A DNA stretch of 64,000 nt, from NCBI GenBank assembly GCA_950097015.1, contig CATNEN010000003.1, forward strand, positions 11,809,501 to 11,873,500. Direction: 5' to 3'. Under the pieces are notes generated by a model. It searched no databases. It was not told the origin of the DNA and saw nothing but the letters and a program-made list of their open reading frames with translations. Origin of the DNA: Macrostomum hystrix (taxonomy: Eukaryota > Platyhelminthes > Macrostomidae). The stretch's first letter is position 1, and every line of letters begins with the position of its first letter. The position numbers were made by a program, and so were the translations under genes. Shown here piece after piece: positions 24,874 through 35,689 of this stretch.

Positions 24874-27800
24874 CACAGACAGACAGACAGACAGACAGGC
24901 AGACAGACAGGCAGGCTGCATACTCCAACAGATCATCAGCCTGAATCACATCCGTAACCGTCATGCAGTCAGGTGACCAGGCGTCAGTGTCGGCTCCCAG
25001 GAGGCGATTCAGCAGCGACAAATCCGCCAGCTTTGGCAGTCCGTCGTTGGCTTCGGCTGCAGCATCGGTGGGCGGAGCCGCTGGCAAGAAGCGCAAGAAG
25101 CTGAAGGTGTCTCACTCGCTGTCCGATTTGGTTTCGATTTGTCGGCCGGTGAAGTTCAAAGGACAGAAATATGCCAGGGAGCATTGTGAGTAGTGCTCTG
25201 AACGCGTAGAAACTACATTACATATTACAAGCGTCTCATCACTCCTACAACAATTGTTTTACGAAAAATGTGTACCAAATTGCAATCTACATAGCACAAA
25301 TAGTTAAGTATTCATTTTTAAAAGTTTTCTTTCTCAAAAAAGAATGTTTCAGATTAATTTTTTTGTCTACACAAGCATAAAATTTTGTCAGGTATAAAAT
25401 GTGGCTAATCATATTATCTTATCTAAAGAAGGCAAACAGTGGCTGGTGCGGAAGCTTATTTAGTGCTTCTTTGTATCGCGAAGCTTGGTAAAACAAATCA
25501 GTTGTTTACATTGGTTACCTAGAGAACCGTGTACATAAAAAAATACGTTTCTTAAAAAAACGAAGCATAATTTAGTAGTATCATTAACAGTAGTACTACC
25601 GAGCCATTTTGCCGCCCGTTTTTATTCCAAGGATGCTAACAATGTTTGTGATGATTGGTTGACCGACTAGGCGATGGTGTCCTGTGGTTGAGCTGCGCCT
25701 AATATTTTGGCTTGATCAGTAAAATTTGAAAAATAGGCAGTTCCACCTGTTGTAGCCCTTGAAGGTTCAGCAGTCTGTCTAGATAAAGGTAGGTGACCAC
25801 CGAAGACGGAGATGATGCAGGCACATTCGGGTGACAATTGCTGATAAATTTTGAAGGCCTGGCAAGGCCGCACTGAGGCGCAGCTGATTCAGCCAGAACC
25901 ATTGAATATCTCGACGGTCTGAAGAGCTGGCGACTTGATTCTTGTTTGGCCCCCCATGTTATGAGTTTCGTGTGCTTGCGTTGCACCGTTGGGGTGCAGA
26001 AAAAATTGTCATGGGATAGAAATCCTCGCCCTTGGTAGTTCTACTGTTAATTATGTTAGAACGACACAAAACGACACAAATATTTTAAACGTGCAATTAA
26101 ATCACCGACTTAAATATTTTTTTCGATCAGATGTCTAAAACTCAAACCACTCAAGCCGCAGAGTTGCAAGCTCTTAAATGTAATCTACCAAAATTTGTTT
26201 TCACAGACAGGCCAGTCGAAATGTCCAGCCTTGTGGAGGGCAAAGTTGAGAAGAAATCATGGATGAAGAAGGACGGCGAAGATGCAAATAGGATGGTGCT
26301 GCACACCCAGTACCAGCTGGTGCGAGTGTACCCTTCTGGACTTCGCACCAACTCTAGCAATTATAATCCCATCAATGGATGGCGACTTGGCTGCCAGTTG
26401 GGTGAGTGACAGGGAGCTGGGATGCGAAGGGGTGGGAGAATGGGAGAGGAAGATGGGAGAGAATGGGAAAGGATGATGGGAGAGAATGGGAGAGGAAGAT
26501 GGGAGAGAATGGGAGAGGAAGATGGGAGAGAATGGGAGAGGAAGATGGGAGAGAATGGGAGAGGAAGATGGGAGAGAATGGGAGTGGAAGATGGGAGAGA
26601 ATGGGAGAGGAAGATGGAAGAGAATGGGAGAGGAAGATGGGAGAGAATGGGAGAGGAAGATGGTAGAGAATGGGAGAGAAAGATGGGAGAGAATGGGAGA
26701 GGAAGATGGGAGAGAATGGGAGAGGAAGATGGAAGAGAATGGGAGAGGAAGATGGGAGAGAATGGGAGAGGAAGATGGGAGAGAATGGGAGAGGAAGATG
26801 GGGGAGAATAGGAGAGGAAGATGGGAGAGAATGGGAGTGGAAGATGGGAGAGAATGGGAGAGGAAGATGGGAGAGAATGGGAGAGGAAGATGGGAGAGAA
26901 TGGGAGAGGAAGATGGGAGAGAATGGGAGAGGAAGATGGGAGAGAATGGGAGAGGAAGATGGGAGAGAATGGGAGAGGAAGATGGAAGAGAATGGGAGAG
27001 GAAGATGGGAGAGAATGGGAGAGGAAGATGGTAGAGAATGGGAGAGGAAGATGGGGGAGAATAGGAGAGGAAGATGGGAGAGAATGGGAGAGGAAGATGG
27101 GGGAGAATGGGAGAGGAAGATGGAAGAGAATGGGAGAGGAAGATGGGAGAGAATGGGAGAGGAAGATGGGAGAGAATGGGAGAGGAAGATGGGGGAGAAT
27201 GGGAGAGGAAGATGGGAGAGAATGGGAGAGGAAGATGGGGGAGAATAGGAGAGGAAGATGGGAGAGAATGGGAAAGGATGATGGGAGAGAATGGGAGAGG
27301 AAGATGGGAGAGAATGGGAGAGGAAGATGGGGGAGAATGGGAGAGGAAGATGGGAGAGAATGGGAAAGGATGATGGGAGAGAATGGGAGAGGAAGATGGG
27401 AGAGAATGGGAGAGGAAGATGGGAGAGAATGGGAGAGGAAGATGGGAGAGAATGGGAGAGGAAGATGGGAGAGAATGGGAAAGGATGATGGGAGAGAATG
27501 GGAGAGGAAGATGGGAGAGAATGGGAGAGAAAGATGGGAGAGAATGGGAGAGGAAGATGGGAGAGAATGGGAGAGGAAGATGGGAGAGAATGGGAGAGGA
27601 AGATGGGAGAGAATAGGAGAGGATGATGGGAGAGAATGGGAGAGGAAGATGGGATAGAATGGGAAAGGATGATGGGAGAGAATGGGAGAGGAAGATGGGA
27701 GAGAATGGGAGAGGAAGATGGGAGAGAATTGGAGAGTAAGATGGGAGAGAATGGGAGAGGAAGATGGGAGAGAATGGGAAAGGATGATGGGAGAGAATGG

Positions 27801-30800
27801 GAGAGGAAGATGGGAGAGAATGGGAGAGGAAGATGGGAGAGAATGGGAGAGGAAGATGGGAGAGAATGGGAGTGGAAGATGGGAGAGAATGGGAGAGGAA
27901 GATGGGAGAGAATGGGAGAGGAAGATGGGAGAGAATGGGAGAGGAAGATGGGAGAGAATGGGAGAGGAAGATGGGAGAGAATGGGAGAGGAAGATGGGAG
28001 AGAATGGGAGAGGAAGATGGGAGAGAATGGGAGAGGAAGATGGGAGAGAATGGGAGTGGAAGATGGGAGAGAATGGGAGAGGAAGATGGGAGAGAATGGG
28101 AGAGGAAGATGGGAGAGAATGGGAGAGGAAGATGGGAGAGAATGGGAGAGGAAGATGGGAGAGAATGGGAGAGGAAGATGGGATAGAATGGGAAAGGATG
28201 ATGGGAGAGAATGGGAGAGGAAGATGGGAGAGAATGGGAGAGGAAGATGGGAGAGAATGGGAGAGGAAGATGGGAGAGAATGGGAGAGGAAGATGGGAGA
28301 GAAGGGGAGAGGAAGATGGGAGAGAATGGGAGAGGAAGATGGGAGAGAATGGGAGAGGAAGATGGGAGAGAATGGGAGAGGAAGATGGGAGAGAATGGGA
28401 GAGGAAGATGGGAGAGAATGGGAGAGGAAGATGGGAGAGAATGGGAGAGGAAGATGGGAGAGAATGGGAAAGGATGATGGGAGAGAATGGGAGAGGAAGA
28501 TGGGAGAGAATGGGAGAGGAAGATGGGAGAGAATGGGAGAGGAAGATGGGGGAGAATAGGAGAGGAAGATGGGAGAGAATGGGAAAGGAAGATGGGAGAG
28601 AATGGGAGAGGAAGATGGGAGAGAATGGGAGACGAAGATGGGAGAGAATGGGAGAGGAAGATGGGAGAGAATGGGAGAGGAAGATGGGAGAGAATGGGAG
28701 ACGAAGATGGGAGAGAATGGGAGAGGAAGATGGGAGAGAATGGGAGAGGAAGATGGGAGAGGAGAGAATGGGAGAGGAAGATGGGAGAGAATGGGAGAGG
28801 AAGATGGTAGAGGAGAGAATAGGAGGTGGTTATTTCCTTAAAAAAGCATCTTCCTTGTCACCCGCACCTCAGTGGCCCTGAACTACCAGACTCGCTGTGA
28901 GAACATGGAACTGAACGATGGCCTGTTCCAGCTGAACGGCTCCTGCGGCTATGTTCCGAAACCGGCCATTCTCACTGACCCGGCAACCAAATTTAACCCA
29001 TTCAGCCCCCCATCCAATCTGGCCAGAAATCTCTGCCTAGAAATTGTTAGCGGCATCAACCTGCGACTGTCACCGGCTCAGCAAGAGCAGCAACAGCAGC
29101 AGCAGCAGCAACAGCAATGCTCAAATAGTTCTAGTCCGATGGAACGCGATCGTTCCATTGATTCTGCCGACGAAAAGACAACAACCGGCGCCTATGTGAA
29201 GGCCACAGTCTACGGTGTACCTGGCGATGAGAAGAAGGACAAGACTAGGAAGGCTGATCAAGGTGAGATTTAGTGCTGTGAATAGTATAGACATAGAAAT
29301 AATGTCACCAGTTTGGGCTTTGGGGCTGGGTTCGTGACACCTTGGATTTGAGTGGGTGACACCTTGGATTTGAGTGGGTGACACCTTGGATTTGAGTGAG
29401 TGACGCCACGGATTTGAGTGAGTGACACCACGGATTTGAGTGAGTGACGCCACGGATTTGAGTGAGTGACACCACGGATTTGAGTGGGTGACGCCTTGGA
29501 TTTGAGTGAGTGACGCCACGGATTTGAGTGAGTGACACCACGGATTTGAGTGAGTGACGCCACGGATTTGAGTGGGTGACACCTTGGATTTGAGTGAGTG
29601 ACGCCACGGATTTGAGTGGGTGACACCTTGGATTTGAGTGAGTGACGCCACGGATTTGAGTGGGTGACACCTTGGATTTGAGTGAGTGACGCCACGGATT
29701 TGAGTGGGTGACACCTTGGATTTGAGTGAGTGACGCCACGGATTTGAGTGGGTGACACCTTGGATTTGAGTGAGTGACGCCACGGATTTGAGTGAGTGAC
29801 GCCACGGATTTGAGTGGGTGACACCTTGGATTTGAGTGAGTGACGCCACGGATTTGAGTGGGTGACCCCATGGATTTGGAGTTGTTGACTCCATGGATTC
29901 GCACCTCAGATTTGAGAGATGACAGCATGGATTTGAGAGATGACAGCATGGATTTGAGAGATGACAGCATGGATTTTAGAGATGACAGCATGGATTTGAG
30001 AGAGCACAATCACAACCACTGATCTGCTCAATCGAGTTAAACTTTGAACTTTTTATTACTTTTGTTACTTAATATCCGCATCATACTACTGCAAAAGTAG
30101 CGCATTGAGAGTTTGATAACAACACGTCACTTTTTTCCTTTCCTCCATTTCTAAACCAGGCTTCAATCCCCGCTGGCAATACCGCTGCTTTGAGGACAAT
30201 CGCCTGGTTAAGGTGCCTGATTTGGCTCACCTGCGGCTGGAGGCCAAGGATAAGAACTCCGGCAAAACCATCGGACAGTTCACTGCGCCTTTGACTGCAT
30301 TTAACAGAGGTGCGACACTGCTTTCTGGCATCCAGTCTCACCCCCATCCAGTCTCACCCCACCCACTCTCACCTCATCCAGTCTCACCCCATTTAGTCTC
30401 ACCCCGTCCAGTCTCACCCCATCCAGTCTCACTCCATCCAGTCTCACTCCATCCAGTCTCACTCCATCCAGTCTCACCCCATCCAGTCTCACTCCATCCA
30501 GTCTCACTCCATCCAGTCTCACCCCTTCCACTCTCACCCCATCCACTCTCACCCCATCCAGTCTCACCCCATCCAGTCTCACTCCATCCAGTCTCACCCC
30601 ATCCAGTCTCACCCCGTCCAGTCTCACTCCATCCAGTCTCACTCCATCCAGTCTCACTCACCCCTTCCACTCACCCCATCCACTCTCACCCCATCCAGTC
30701 TCACCCCATCTAGTCTCACCCCATCCAGTCTCACCCCATCCACTCTCACCCCATCCAGTCTCACCCCATCCAGTCTCACTCCATCCAGTCTCACTCCATC

Positions 30801-31472
30801 CAGCCTCACTCCATCCAGTCTCACTCCATCCAGTCTCACTCCATCCAGTCTCACTCACCCCTTCCACTCACCCCATCCACTCTCACCCCATCCAGTCTCA
30901 CCCCATCCACTCTCACCCCATCCACTCTCACCCCATCCAGTCTCACCCCATCCAGTCTCACCCCATCCACTCTCACCCCATCCACTCTCACCCCATCCAC
31001 TCTCACCCCATCCACTCTCACCCCATCCACTCTCACCCCATCCACTCTCACCCCATCCAGTCTCACCCCATCCAGTCTCACCCCATCCACTCTCACCCCA
31101 TCCAGTCTAACCCTACCCTCTCTTACCCCATCCGGTCTTATTCTATCCTCTCTCACAATATCCCGTCTCACCCCATCTTGTTTATCTATCATATATTTTT
31201 CTTTCTAGTCAAATCCCCACAGCAAGCCATGCAGTCAATCATTTCGATCCGAATAACACTTGCATATGTAAAATATGGGACCTAGAAAACATTGTGCCAG
31301 TCATCAACAGTGTGACCTTATGAGGCAGTCGTGTCTTAGGTCTGTTTTTTTCGAATAATGAGTCATCGACTTTGACATTTCAGGTTATCTGCGAATCAAC
31401 CTGAAAGATGCCAAAGATTTGCCGACTGCATCGGAGCTGTGGATTAAAATCAAACTGAAATGCTTGCCCTGA
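17290..31472 (+). CDS. Delta-class phosphoinositide phospholipase C with N-terminal hydrophobic segment (16 exons, about 980 aa)
   Basis: Hydrolyses phosphatidylinositol 4,5-bisphosphate to IP3 and diacylglycerol at the membrane. Exons: 17290-17448, 19840-20098, 20519-20580, 21321-21620, 22102-22199, 22798-23177, 23319-23439, 23738-23823, 23903-23985, 24074-24406, 24502-24526, 24973-25185, 26207-26401, 28873-29262, 30160-30309, 31384-31472. All phases agree and the total is divisible by three. Order: hydrophobic segment (about residues 4-30), PH-like domain (about 95-205), degenerate EF-hand region (about 215-370), X domain (374-516), acidic and Q-rich linker, Y domain (about 682-810), C2 (about 823-975). 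By analogy with mammalian PLC-delta, the catalytic residues are present: His389 and Asn390 in STSHNTYL, Glu419/Asp421 in CVELD, His434 in IITHGG, Glu468 in LSFENHCG. The first exon is least certain: start context AAATATGG, but the in-frame donor (AAG|GTTTCT) is weak, and the stronger one at 17483 is out of phase. PLC-delta proteins are usually about 750-800 aa. Confidence 0.92.
17492..18215. repeat. 20-bp minisatellite in PLC intron 1, ATGTTAGACAGTGTTTTGAC
   Basis: About 36 head-to-tail copies, starting within about 45 bp of the first PLC donor. Two variant classes (GACAGTGTTTTGAC and GATAGTGTTTTAAA) alternate in blocks. The core TGTTAGAC is shared with arrays inside the protocadherin gene. 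Confidence 0.97.
18216..18880. other. PLC intron 1, non-repetitive part
   Basis: No exon was recognised. A loose inverted pair (TCGGCAGA near 18512 and TCTGCCGA near 18546) is too short to call an element. Confidence 0.4.
18881..19046 (-). mobile_element. SINE-B copy 3, 3' half
   Basis: It runs from the AATAATTGCAGGAGGGCTG tail through CAGCCAGCGAGG to a TGTGTACATCTGC block, and then stops exactly where the next minisatellite begins. The head half is missing. Confidence 0.86.
19048..19822. repeat. Minisatellite in PLC intron 1, GATGCAGGGTGAAGATGAGG unit
   Basis: About 34 copies of a roughly 23-bp unit with GAAGGG/GATGGG/GATAGATAG variants. It ends about 17 bp before the acceptor of PLC exon 2. 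It is open in several frames and should not be read as coding. Confidence 0.96.
20158..20472 (+). mobile_element. SINE-A copy 2, in PLC intron 2
   Basis: The head is GAGGTTGTAGCCTTGTGG, then B box GGGGGTTCGATTCCCGATTC. The body contains CAGCAAGACACTTAACTCTG, CACCCAGCTGTTAAATGGG and GGCTGTGCTGTCGGCTGCAC, ending in an AATAATAAC tail. It lies about 60 bp downstream of the exon 2 donor, in gene sense. Confidence 0.9.
20598..21292. repeat. 14-bp minisatellite in PLC intron 3, GGGAATTGGGAAAT
   Basis: About 50 nearly perfect copies fill the intron between PH-domain exons 3 and 4. It starts about 17 bp after the donor and ends about 28 bp before the acceptor. The unit length is not a multiple of three and has no stops, so long open frames appear on both strands. 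Confidence 0.97.
21634..21750. repeat. 12-bp G-rich minisatellite in PLC intron 4, GGGTGGGGAAGA
   Basis: About nine copies start about 15 bp after the exon 4 donor. Regular GGG/GGGG runs with short loops give it G-quadruplex potential in the pre-mRNA. Confidence 0.94.
22310..22760. repeat. Decayed tandem repeat in PLC intron 5
   Basis: Degenerate units of about 60 bp carry GATCAAAGGAACCGCCAAT and TCTCACCTGT. It appears to be an old minisatellite, again beginning roughly 110 bp after the splice donor. Confidence 0.7.
23216..23286. repeat. Short tandem repeat in PLC intron 6, AGAAGACAGACACTT
   Basis: Four to five imperfect copies of a 16-18 bp unit inside a 141-bp intron, starting about 40 bp after the donor. 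Confidence 0.8.
24773..24915. repeat. CAGA tetranucleotide tract in PLC intron 11
   Basis: About 35 copies of CAGA with occasional CACA and CAGG interruptions, ending about 57 bp before exon 12. Confidence 0.97.
25186..26206. other. PLC intron 12, no tandem array
   Basis: This is the one long PLC intron without a clear minisatellite. A minus-strand frame at 25699-25986 (95 codons, GC-richer than its surroundings) could be a fragment of a retroelement, but no diagnostic motif is visible. Confidence 0.4.
26430..28826. repeat. 2.4-kb minisatellite of 23 bp in PLC intron 13
   Basis: About 104 copies of a purine-only unit containing GGGAGAGGAAGATGGGAGAG. It starts about 30 bp after the donor and stops about 45 bp before the acceptor, so the array is almost the whole intron. 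It is open in all three sense frames because the unit has no stop codons. Four GGG runs per two units give G-quadruplex potential. Confidence 0.98.
29328..29868. repeat. 22-bp minisatellite in PLC intron 14
   Basis: About 24 copies with core GAGTGAGTGACGCCACGG and a CACCTTGG variant that alternates with CGCCACGG in blocks. It starts about 65 bp after the donor. Confidence 0.96.
29908..30002. repeat. 21-bp minisatellite in PLC intron 14
   Basis: Five copies of GATTTGAGAGATGACAGCAT plus G. It shares GGATTTGAG with the preceding 22-bp array and may derive from its edge. Confidence 0.93.
30333..31180. repeat. 15-bp minisatellite in PLC intron 15, ATCCAGTCTCACCCC
   Basis: About 55 copies with CAGTC/CACTC and CCCC/CTCC variants, starting about 20 bp after the donor. 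A TCACTCACCCCTTCCACTC interruption occurs at 30654 and again at 30851, marking an internal duplication of about 195 bp. Confidence 0.96.
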
Positions 31473-31686
31473 CACATGCTTCTGCCCACTTCATTGTTGT
31501 TCTTTATTTTAATGTTGCTGCTTTGTGGGCGTGTCTGTGGTTTTACTGGTTACCTTTTTACTTTACTGTTCGAGCTGCAAGAACACCGTTGGCATATTGT
31601 GCTTGCAGATTATTTTGTAGAAAAGATAATTTTCACGCAAATTTGTTATTTAAAGCAAATTTGTAGATTTCAATTATTTATATATA

Positions 31687-33318
31687 GCATTTTGCAGTCA
31701 AGTTTGAACTGCGGGCATTCAAATTAGACAAGAAGGGAAGAGCCAAATTTCAGAATCCGTCCCCAAGTCAAGCAGAACTTTATGTCTGTGGCACAAACTG
31801 AAACACACTGACGGGCACTCAATTTAGACAACGGGCATTCAAATTAGACAAGCAGCGAAAAGTCTATGTGTGCCAGAGAGAAAGACCATGGACAATCCGA
31901 TTCGTCGCTATGCAAGAATTTCCAGAGAGAAGCGTGACCTCATTATTGGGGCATGCCAACGTGGTGACTCTGTGGCTGAAATTGCCAAGATGTTGGATGT
32001 CAAGAGATCATCAGTGTACAACATCTGGAACAAGTTTGTTCAGGATGGCCAGCGATACGCGCTACCAAGGGGAGGAGCCAGGCACCGTCGAATGAATCCT
32101 GCAATGAAGGACCATCTGGCCGCCTTGTTGAATGCCAACCCTCTGATGACACTCGGGCAAATGCGGGAATCGCTTCTGTCTGAGTTTCCCGCAATACCAA
32201 CGATTGACATTTCAACAGTCTCTCGAGCACTGGATGGACAACTTTTTTCGATGAAAATCCTGTCAAGAGATGGCGATGTACCTGAAGCGAGAAATTCGCA
32301 TGAGGTCAAGCAAAGACGCGTTGAATTCGCCAACTGGCTCGTGGATTTGTCGGTCACGACTTGCCTGGTCCATTTAGATGAGACCGGCTACTGCCTCTGG
32401 ACCCGGCGAACCAAGGGAAGGAGTCCGCGTGGAGCCAGGGTGAGACGGACTGTGCATACGCAGAGAAGTCCATCACTGAACATGATCATGGCCACGTCGC
32501 CGGCATTGAACCTCGTTCACTACAGACTGGATTCCGGTAGCACCACACGTGAGAGAGTCCAGGAATTTGTGACCAACCTATGTGAAAAGATTGCAGAGAA
32601 TCTGGAAGAGAACCATTCGTGCGTCATCGTGCTGGATGGTGCCCGCTTTCACCACGGATTGCAAATCCCGGAGGAGTGGGTTGGTCGAATTGAACTGAAG
32701 ATCTTACCACCTTACTCTCCTTTCCTGAACCCAGTTGAACTGGCTCACAGTGCCTTTAAATCAGCAGTCAAGAGGCAGCTGTCCAATCCTGAAGTTCAGA
32801 GAGAATTGGCTGTTCCGCCTCCTGACATGACTGCCGTTCAATGGAGACTGATGGTGCTGCAGAGGTGCGGGGAAATCGCGATGGATGACGTGACTCCACT
32901 GATCGCGATGGATGAAGTGCGTTCACTGGTATCAGCACACGCTCCGCTTCATCCCACGCTGTCTGGCAAATGAAGACATCGTTTGAATTCTCTATCAGAT
33001 GAGACTCTTGTGAGACTCTTGTTCATTGATGTGCTGAGCACCCTGTTTTGTTTGTTCACACATGCTTACTCTGTTATAACTTGTTCTTATCTTCATAGTT
33101 CAGGGTTCACAGAATGGTTGTCTGACAACAGACGCAACACGATCTTGAATTGCCCAGCCAATGCGCCTGAGAACTTGTCTAATTTGAATGCCCCTTGTCT
33201 AAATTGAGTGCCCACCAGTGTGATTTTGTCTAGGCCATAGATAGCATTTGCGCCAGCAGTGAGATCTGGTCAAGCGTCTAATTTGAATGCCCGCAGTTCA
33301 AACTTGACTGCAAAATGC
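31687..33318 (+). mobile_element. Complete Tc1/IS630-type transposon with IR/DR ends
   Basis: Perfect 43-bp terminal inverted repeats (31687-31729 and 33276-33318, starting GCATTTTGCAGTCAAG) are flanked by TA on both sides, the target duplication of the Tc1/mariner/IS630 superfamily. A second pair of inverted repeats lies inside: 31815-31854 on the left and its near-exact complement around 33176-33215. These share GGGCATTCAAATTAGACAA with the outer ends, giving the nested inverted/direct (IR/DR) layout known from some Tc1 elements. It encloses one intact transposase and sits 214 bp past the PLC stop, in its 3' flank or UTR. Confidence 0.95.
31888..32973 (+). CDS. Tc1/IS630-type DDE transposase, intact (361 aa)
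   Basis: Catalyses cut-and-paste movement of the surrounding element. Residues 1-50 form a helix-turn-helix (KRDLIIGACQRGDSVAEIAK then MLDVKRSSVYNIW), followed by a second DNA-binding region (TLGQMRESLLSEFP to ISTVSRAL). The DDE catalytic core has the first Asp in VHLDETGYCLW, the second in IVLDGARFHH and the final Glu in SPFLNPVEL. By hand count 33 residues separate the last two, one fewer than in typical DD34E Tc1 enzymes. The LPPYSPFLNPVE motif is a superfamily hallmark. I chose the ATG at 31888 because its context ACCATGG is ideal. There are no internal stops or frameshifts and it lies wholly between the inverted repeats. It may be active or very recently active. Confidence 0.95.
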   Translation: MDNPIRRYARISREKRDLIIGACQRGDSVAEIAKMLDVKRSSVYNIWNKFVQDGQRYALPRGGARHRRMNPAMKDHLAALLNANPLMTLGQMRESLLSEFPAIPTIDISTVSRALDGQLFSMKILSRDGDVPEARNSHEVKQRRVEFANWLVDLSVTTCLVHLDETGYCLWTRRTKGRSPRGARVRRTVHTQRSPSLNMIMATSPALNLVHYRLDSGSTTRERVQEFVTNLCEKIAENLEENHSCVIVLDGARFHHGLQIPEEWVGRIELKILPPYSPFLNPVELAHSAFKSAVKRQLSNPEVQRELAVPPPDMTAVQWRLMVLQRCGEIAMDDVTPLIAMDEVRSLVSAHAPLHPTLSGK

Positions 33319-33357
33319 TATATTTGCACTGCTTTTTTAGGGTAGTTATTAATTATA

Positions 33358-34592
33358 AGACAGAAACAGACGAGATAAATGAGAGAGAAAGGTAAGATAA
33401 ATAAGGGAGACAGGTGAGATAAATGAGGGCAACAGATAAGATAAATGAGGGAGGCAGGTGAGATAAATGAGGGCAACAGATAAGATAAATGAGGGAGACA
33501 GGTGAGATAAATGATGGAGACAGGTGAGATAAATGAGAGAGACAGGTGAGATAAATGAGGGCAACAGATAAGATAAATGAGTCAGGCAGGTGAGATAAAT
33601 GAGTGAGACAGGTGAGATAAATGAGGGAGACAGGTGAGATAAATAATGAAAACAGGTGAGATAAATGAGGGGACTGGTGAGATAAATGAGGGAGACAGGT
33701 GAGATGAATGATGGAGACAGGTGAGATAAATGATGGGACTGGTGAGATAAATGAGGGAGACAGGTGAGATGAATGAGAGAGACAGGTGAGATAAATGAGG
33801 GCAACAGATAAGATAAATGAGTCAGGCAGGTGAGATAAATGAGTGAGACAGGTGAGATAAATGATGGAGACAGGTGAGATAAATGATGAAAACAGGTGAG
33901 ATAAATGAGGGGACTGGTGAGATAAATGAGGGAAACAGGTGAGATGAATGAGGGGACTGGTGAGATAAATGAGGGAGACAGGTGAGATAAATGATGGAGA
34001 CAGGTGAGATGAATGATGGGACTGGTGAGATAAATGAGGGAGACAGGTGAGATAAATGAGGGGACTGGTGAGATAAATGAGGGAGACAGGTGAGATAAAT
34101 GAGGGAGACAGGTGAGATAAATGATGGAGACAGGTGAGATAAGTGAGGGCAACAGATAAGATAAATGAGGGAGACAGGTGAGATAAATGAGGGAGACAGG
34201 TGAGATGAATGAGGGTGACAGGTGAGATAAATGAGGGGACTGGTGAGATAAATGATGGAGACAGGTGAGATAAATGATGGAGACAGGTGAGATGAATGAG
34301 GGGACTGGTGAGATAAATGATGGAGACAGGTGAGATAAATGAGGGAGACAGGTGAGATAAATGAGGGAGACAGGTGAGATAAATGAGGGCAACAGATAAG
34401 ATAAATGAGGGAGACAGGTGAGATAAATGATGAAAACAAGTGAGATGAATGAGGGTGACAGGTGAGATAAATGAGGGGACAGGTGAGATAAATGATGGAG
34501 ACAGGTGAGATGAATGAGGGGACTGGTGAGATAAATGAGTCAGGCAGGTGAGATAAATGAGGGAGACAAGTGAGATAAATGATGAGATAGAT
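33358..34592. repeat. 22-bp minisatellite, GAGATAAATGAGGGAGACAG unit
   Basis: About 55 copies starting about 40 bp beyond the right end of the transposon. Variants (GGGGACTG, GGGCAACAGATAA, GTCAGGCAG) recur in the same order, so the array has a higher-order structure. The long reverse-strand open frames are repeat artefacts. Confidence 0.96.
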
Positions 34593-35072
34593 GAGATATA
34601 ATATAACGGCAGGGAATAGAGAAGAGACAAAAGCTTGTCTATGAGATATTCAGTTTATCAATCGAATTCTGTTAAACATAATTAGTTTTGGTTATTTAAT
34701 CTGCACGTATGTGCCTACATTCTATTTATTTGCTTGCTTAATGATTCCTTTTGTAAAAAGCTTTCTAAAGATTTAGTTTTGATGTTGCTTACGAATTCTA
34801 CTTTTTATTTTAAGTCTGTTATTTACGGCAGAGTTGATACGTAACATTGTGCATAGCTGCAATAAGCAGTAGTTTGTGCTGAACTTTCAGCTGTGTTACC
34901 TACTATTAAACTGTTAAACTACTATTTGAAATGGATTGAAGTACCAACAGTCGAAAATATACGGACCCTGAAGAAAGCCTATTTTTGGCCGAAAATTTGG
35001 TCCATCGTACTAAATAGAAAAAATCTGCATTTCTAAACATCTAGACCGTGTGCGTGGATTGCCTCTAAGAGG
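34593..35072. other. AT-rich intergenic DNA
   Basis: No gene or element was recognised between the two arrays. Confidence 0.4.
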
Positions 35073-35265
<193 letters not shown>

Positions 35266-35689
35266 ATCAATACAGAAACCGCACGCAAAAATAGTCTAAA
35301 AAGTCAGCAAACCAATGCAACTTCCTGACCGATTCGGCCGTTCGGTCCTGCTTTGAGTCCACGATGACTGCAGTTGAGGGACGTACCGAATAGTCGAGCC
35401 ACGGATTTCATCCGGTCCCGTCTCTTTCTCTCGCAGTTCTTTTCGCATTTTTTTCCTGCCGCATCTCGCTGACCCCGAACAAAAAACCGCAATTTACTGG
35501 TTGGCTTTTGGACCGGTTGGCCCAAGCAAGTGGCCCCAACAGTCGAGCGGATATTGTGAATGAAGCCCAAATGCGCTGCGGGCGTGTTTGACATCTAATT
35601 ATTGTTACTAGGAGGGTAGATTGTCAGTCTGCATCCACGGAAACTTTGTAGTCTTTTTTTCATTGCGATACACTTGAAACATGTTTTTG
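35266..35689. other. Unassigned GC-richer stretch
   Basis: A minus-strand frame (35304-35594, 96 codons, basic) overlaps this stretch. It has no recognisable domain or clear splice sites, so I do not call a gene. Confidence 0.35.

Noticed and set aside
26406-28881. Long Gly/Glu/Trp/Arg repeat proteins ([12 protein letters not shown] type)
   Set aside because: They arise in all three sense frames from a stop-free 23-bp intron repeat between two PLC exons whose phases match across it.
29121-34630. Antisense repeat frames ([33 protein letters not shown])
   Set aside because: Reverse-strand translations of minisatellites in PLC introns 14 and 15 and of the array after the transposon.
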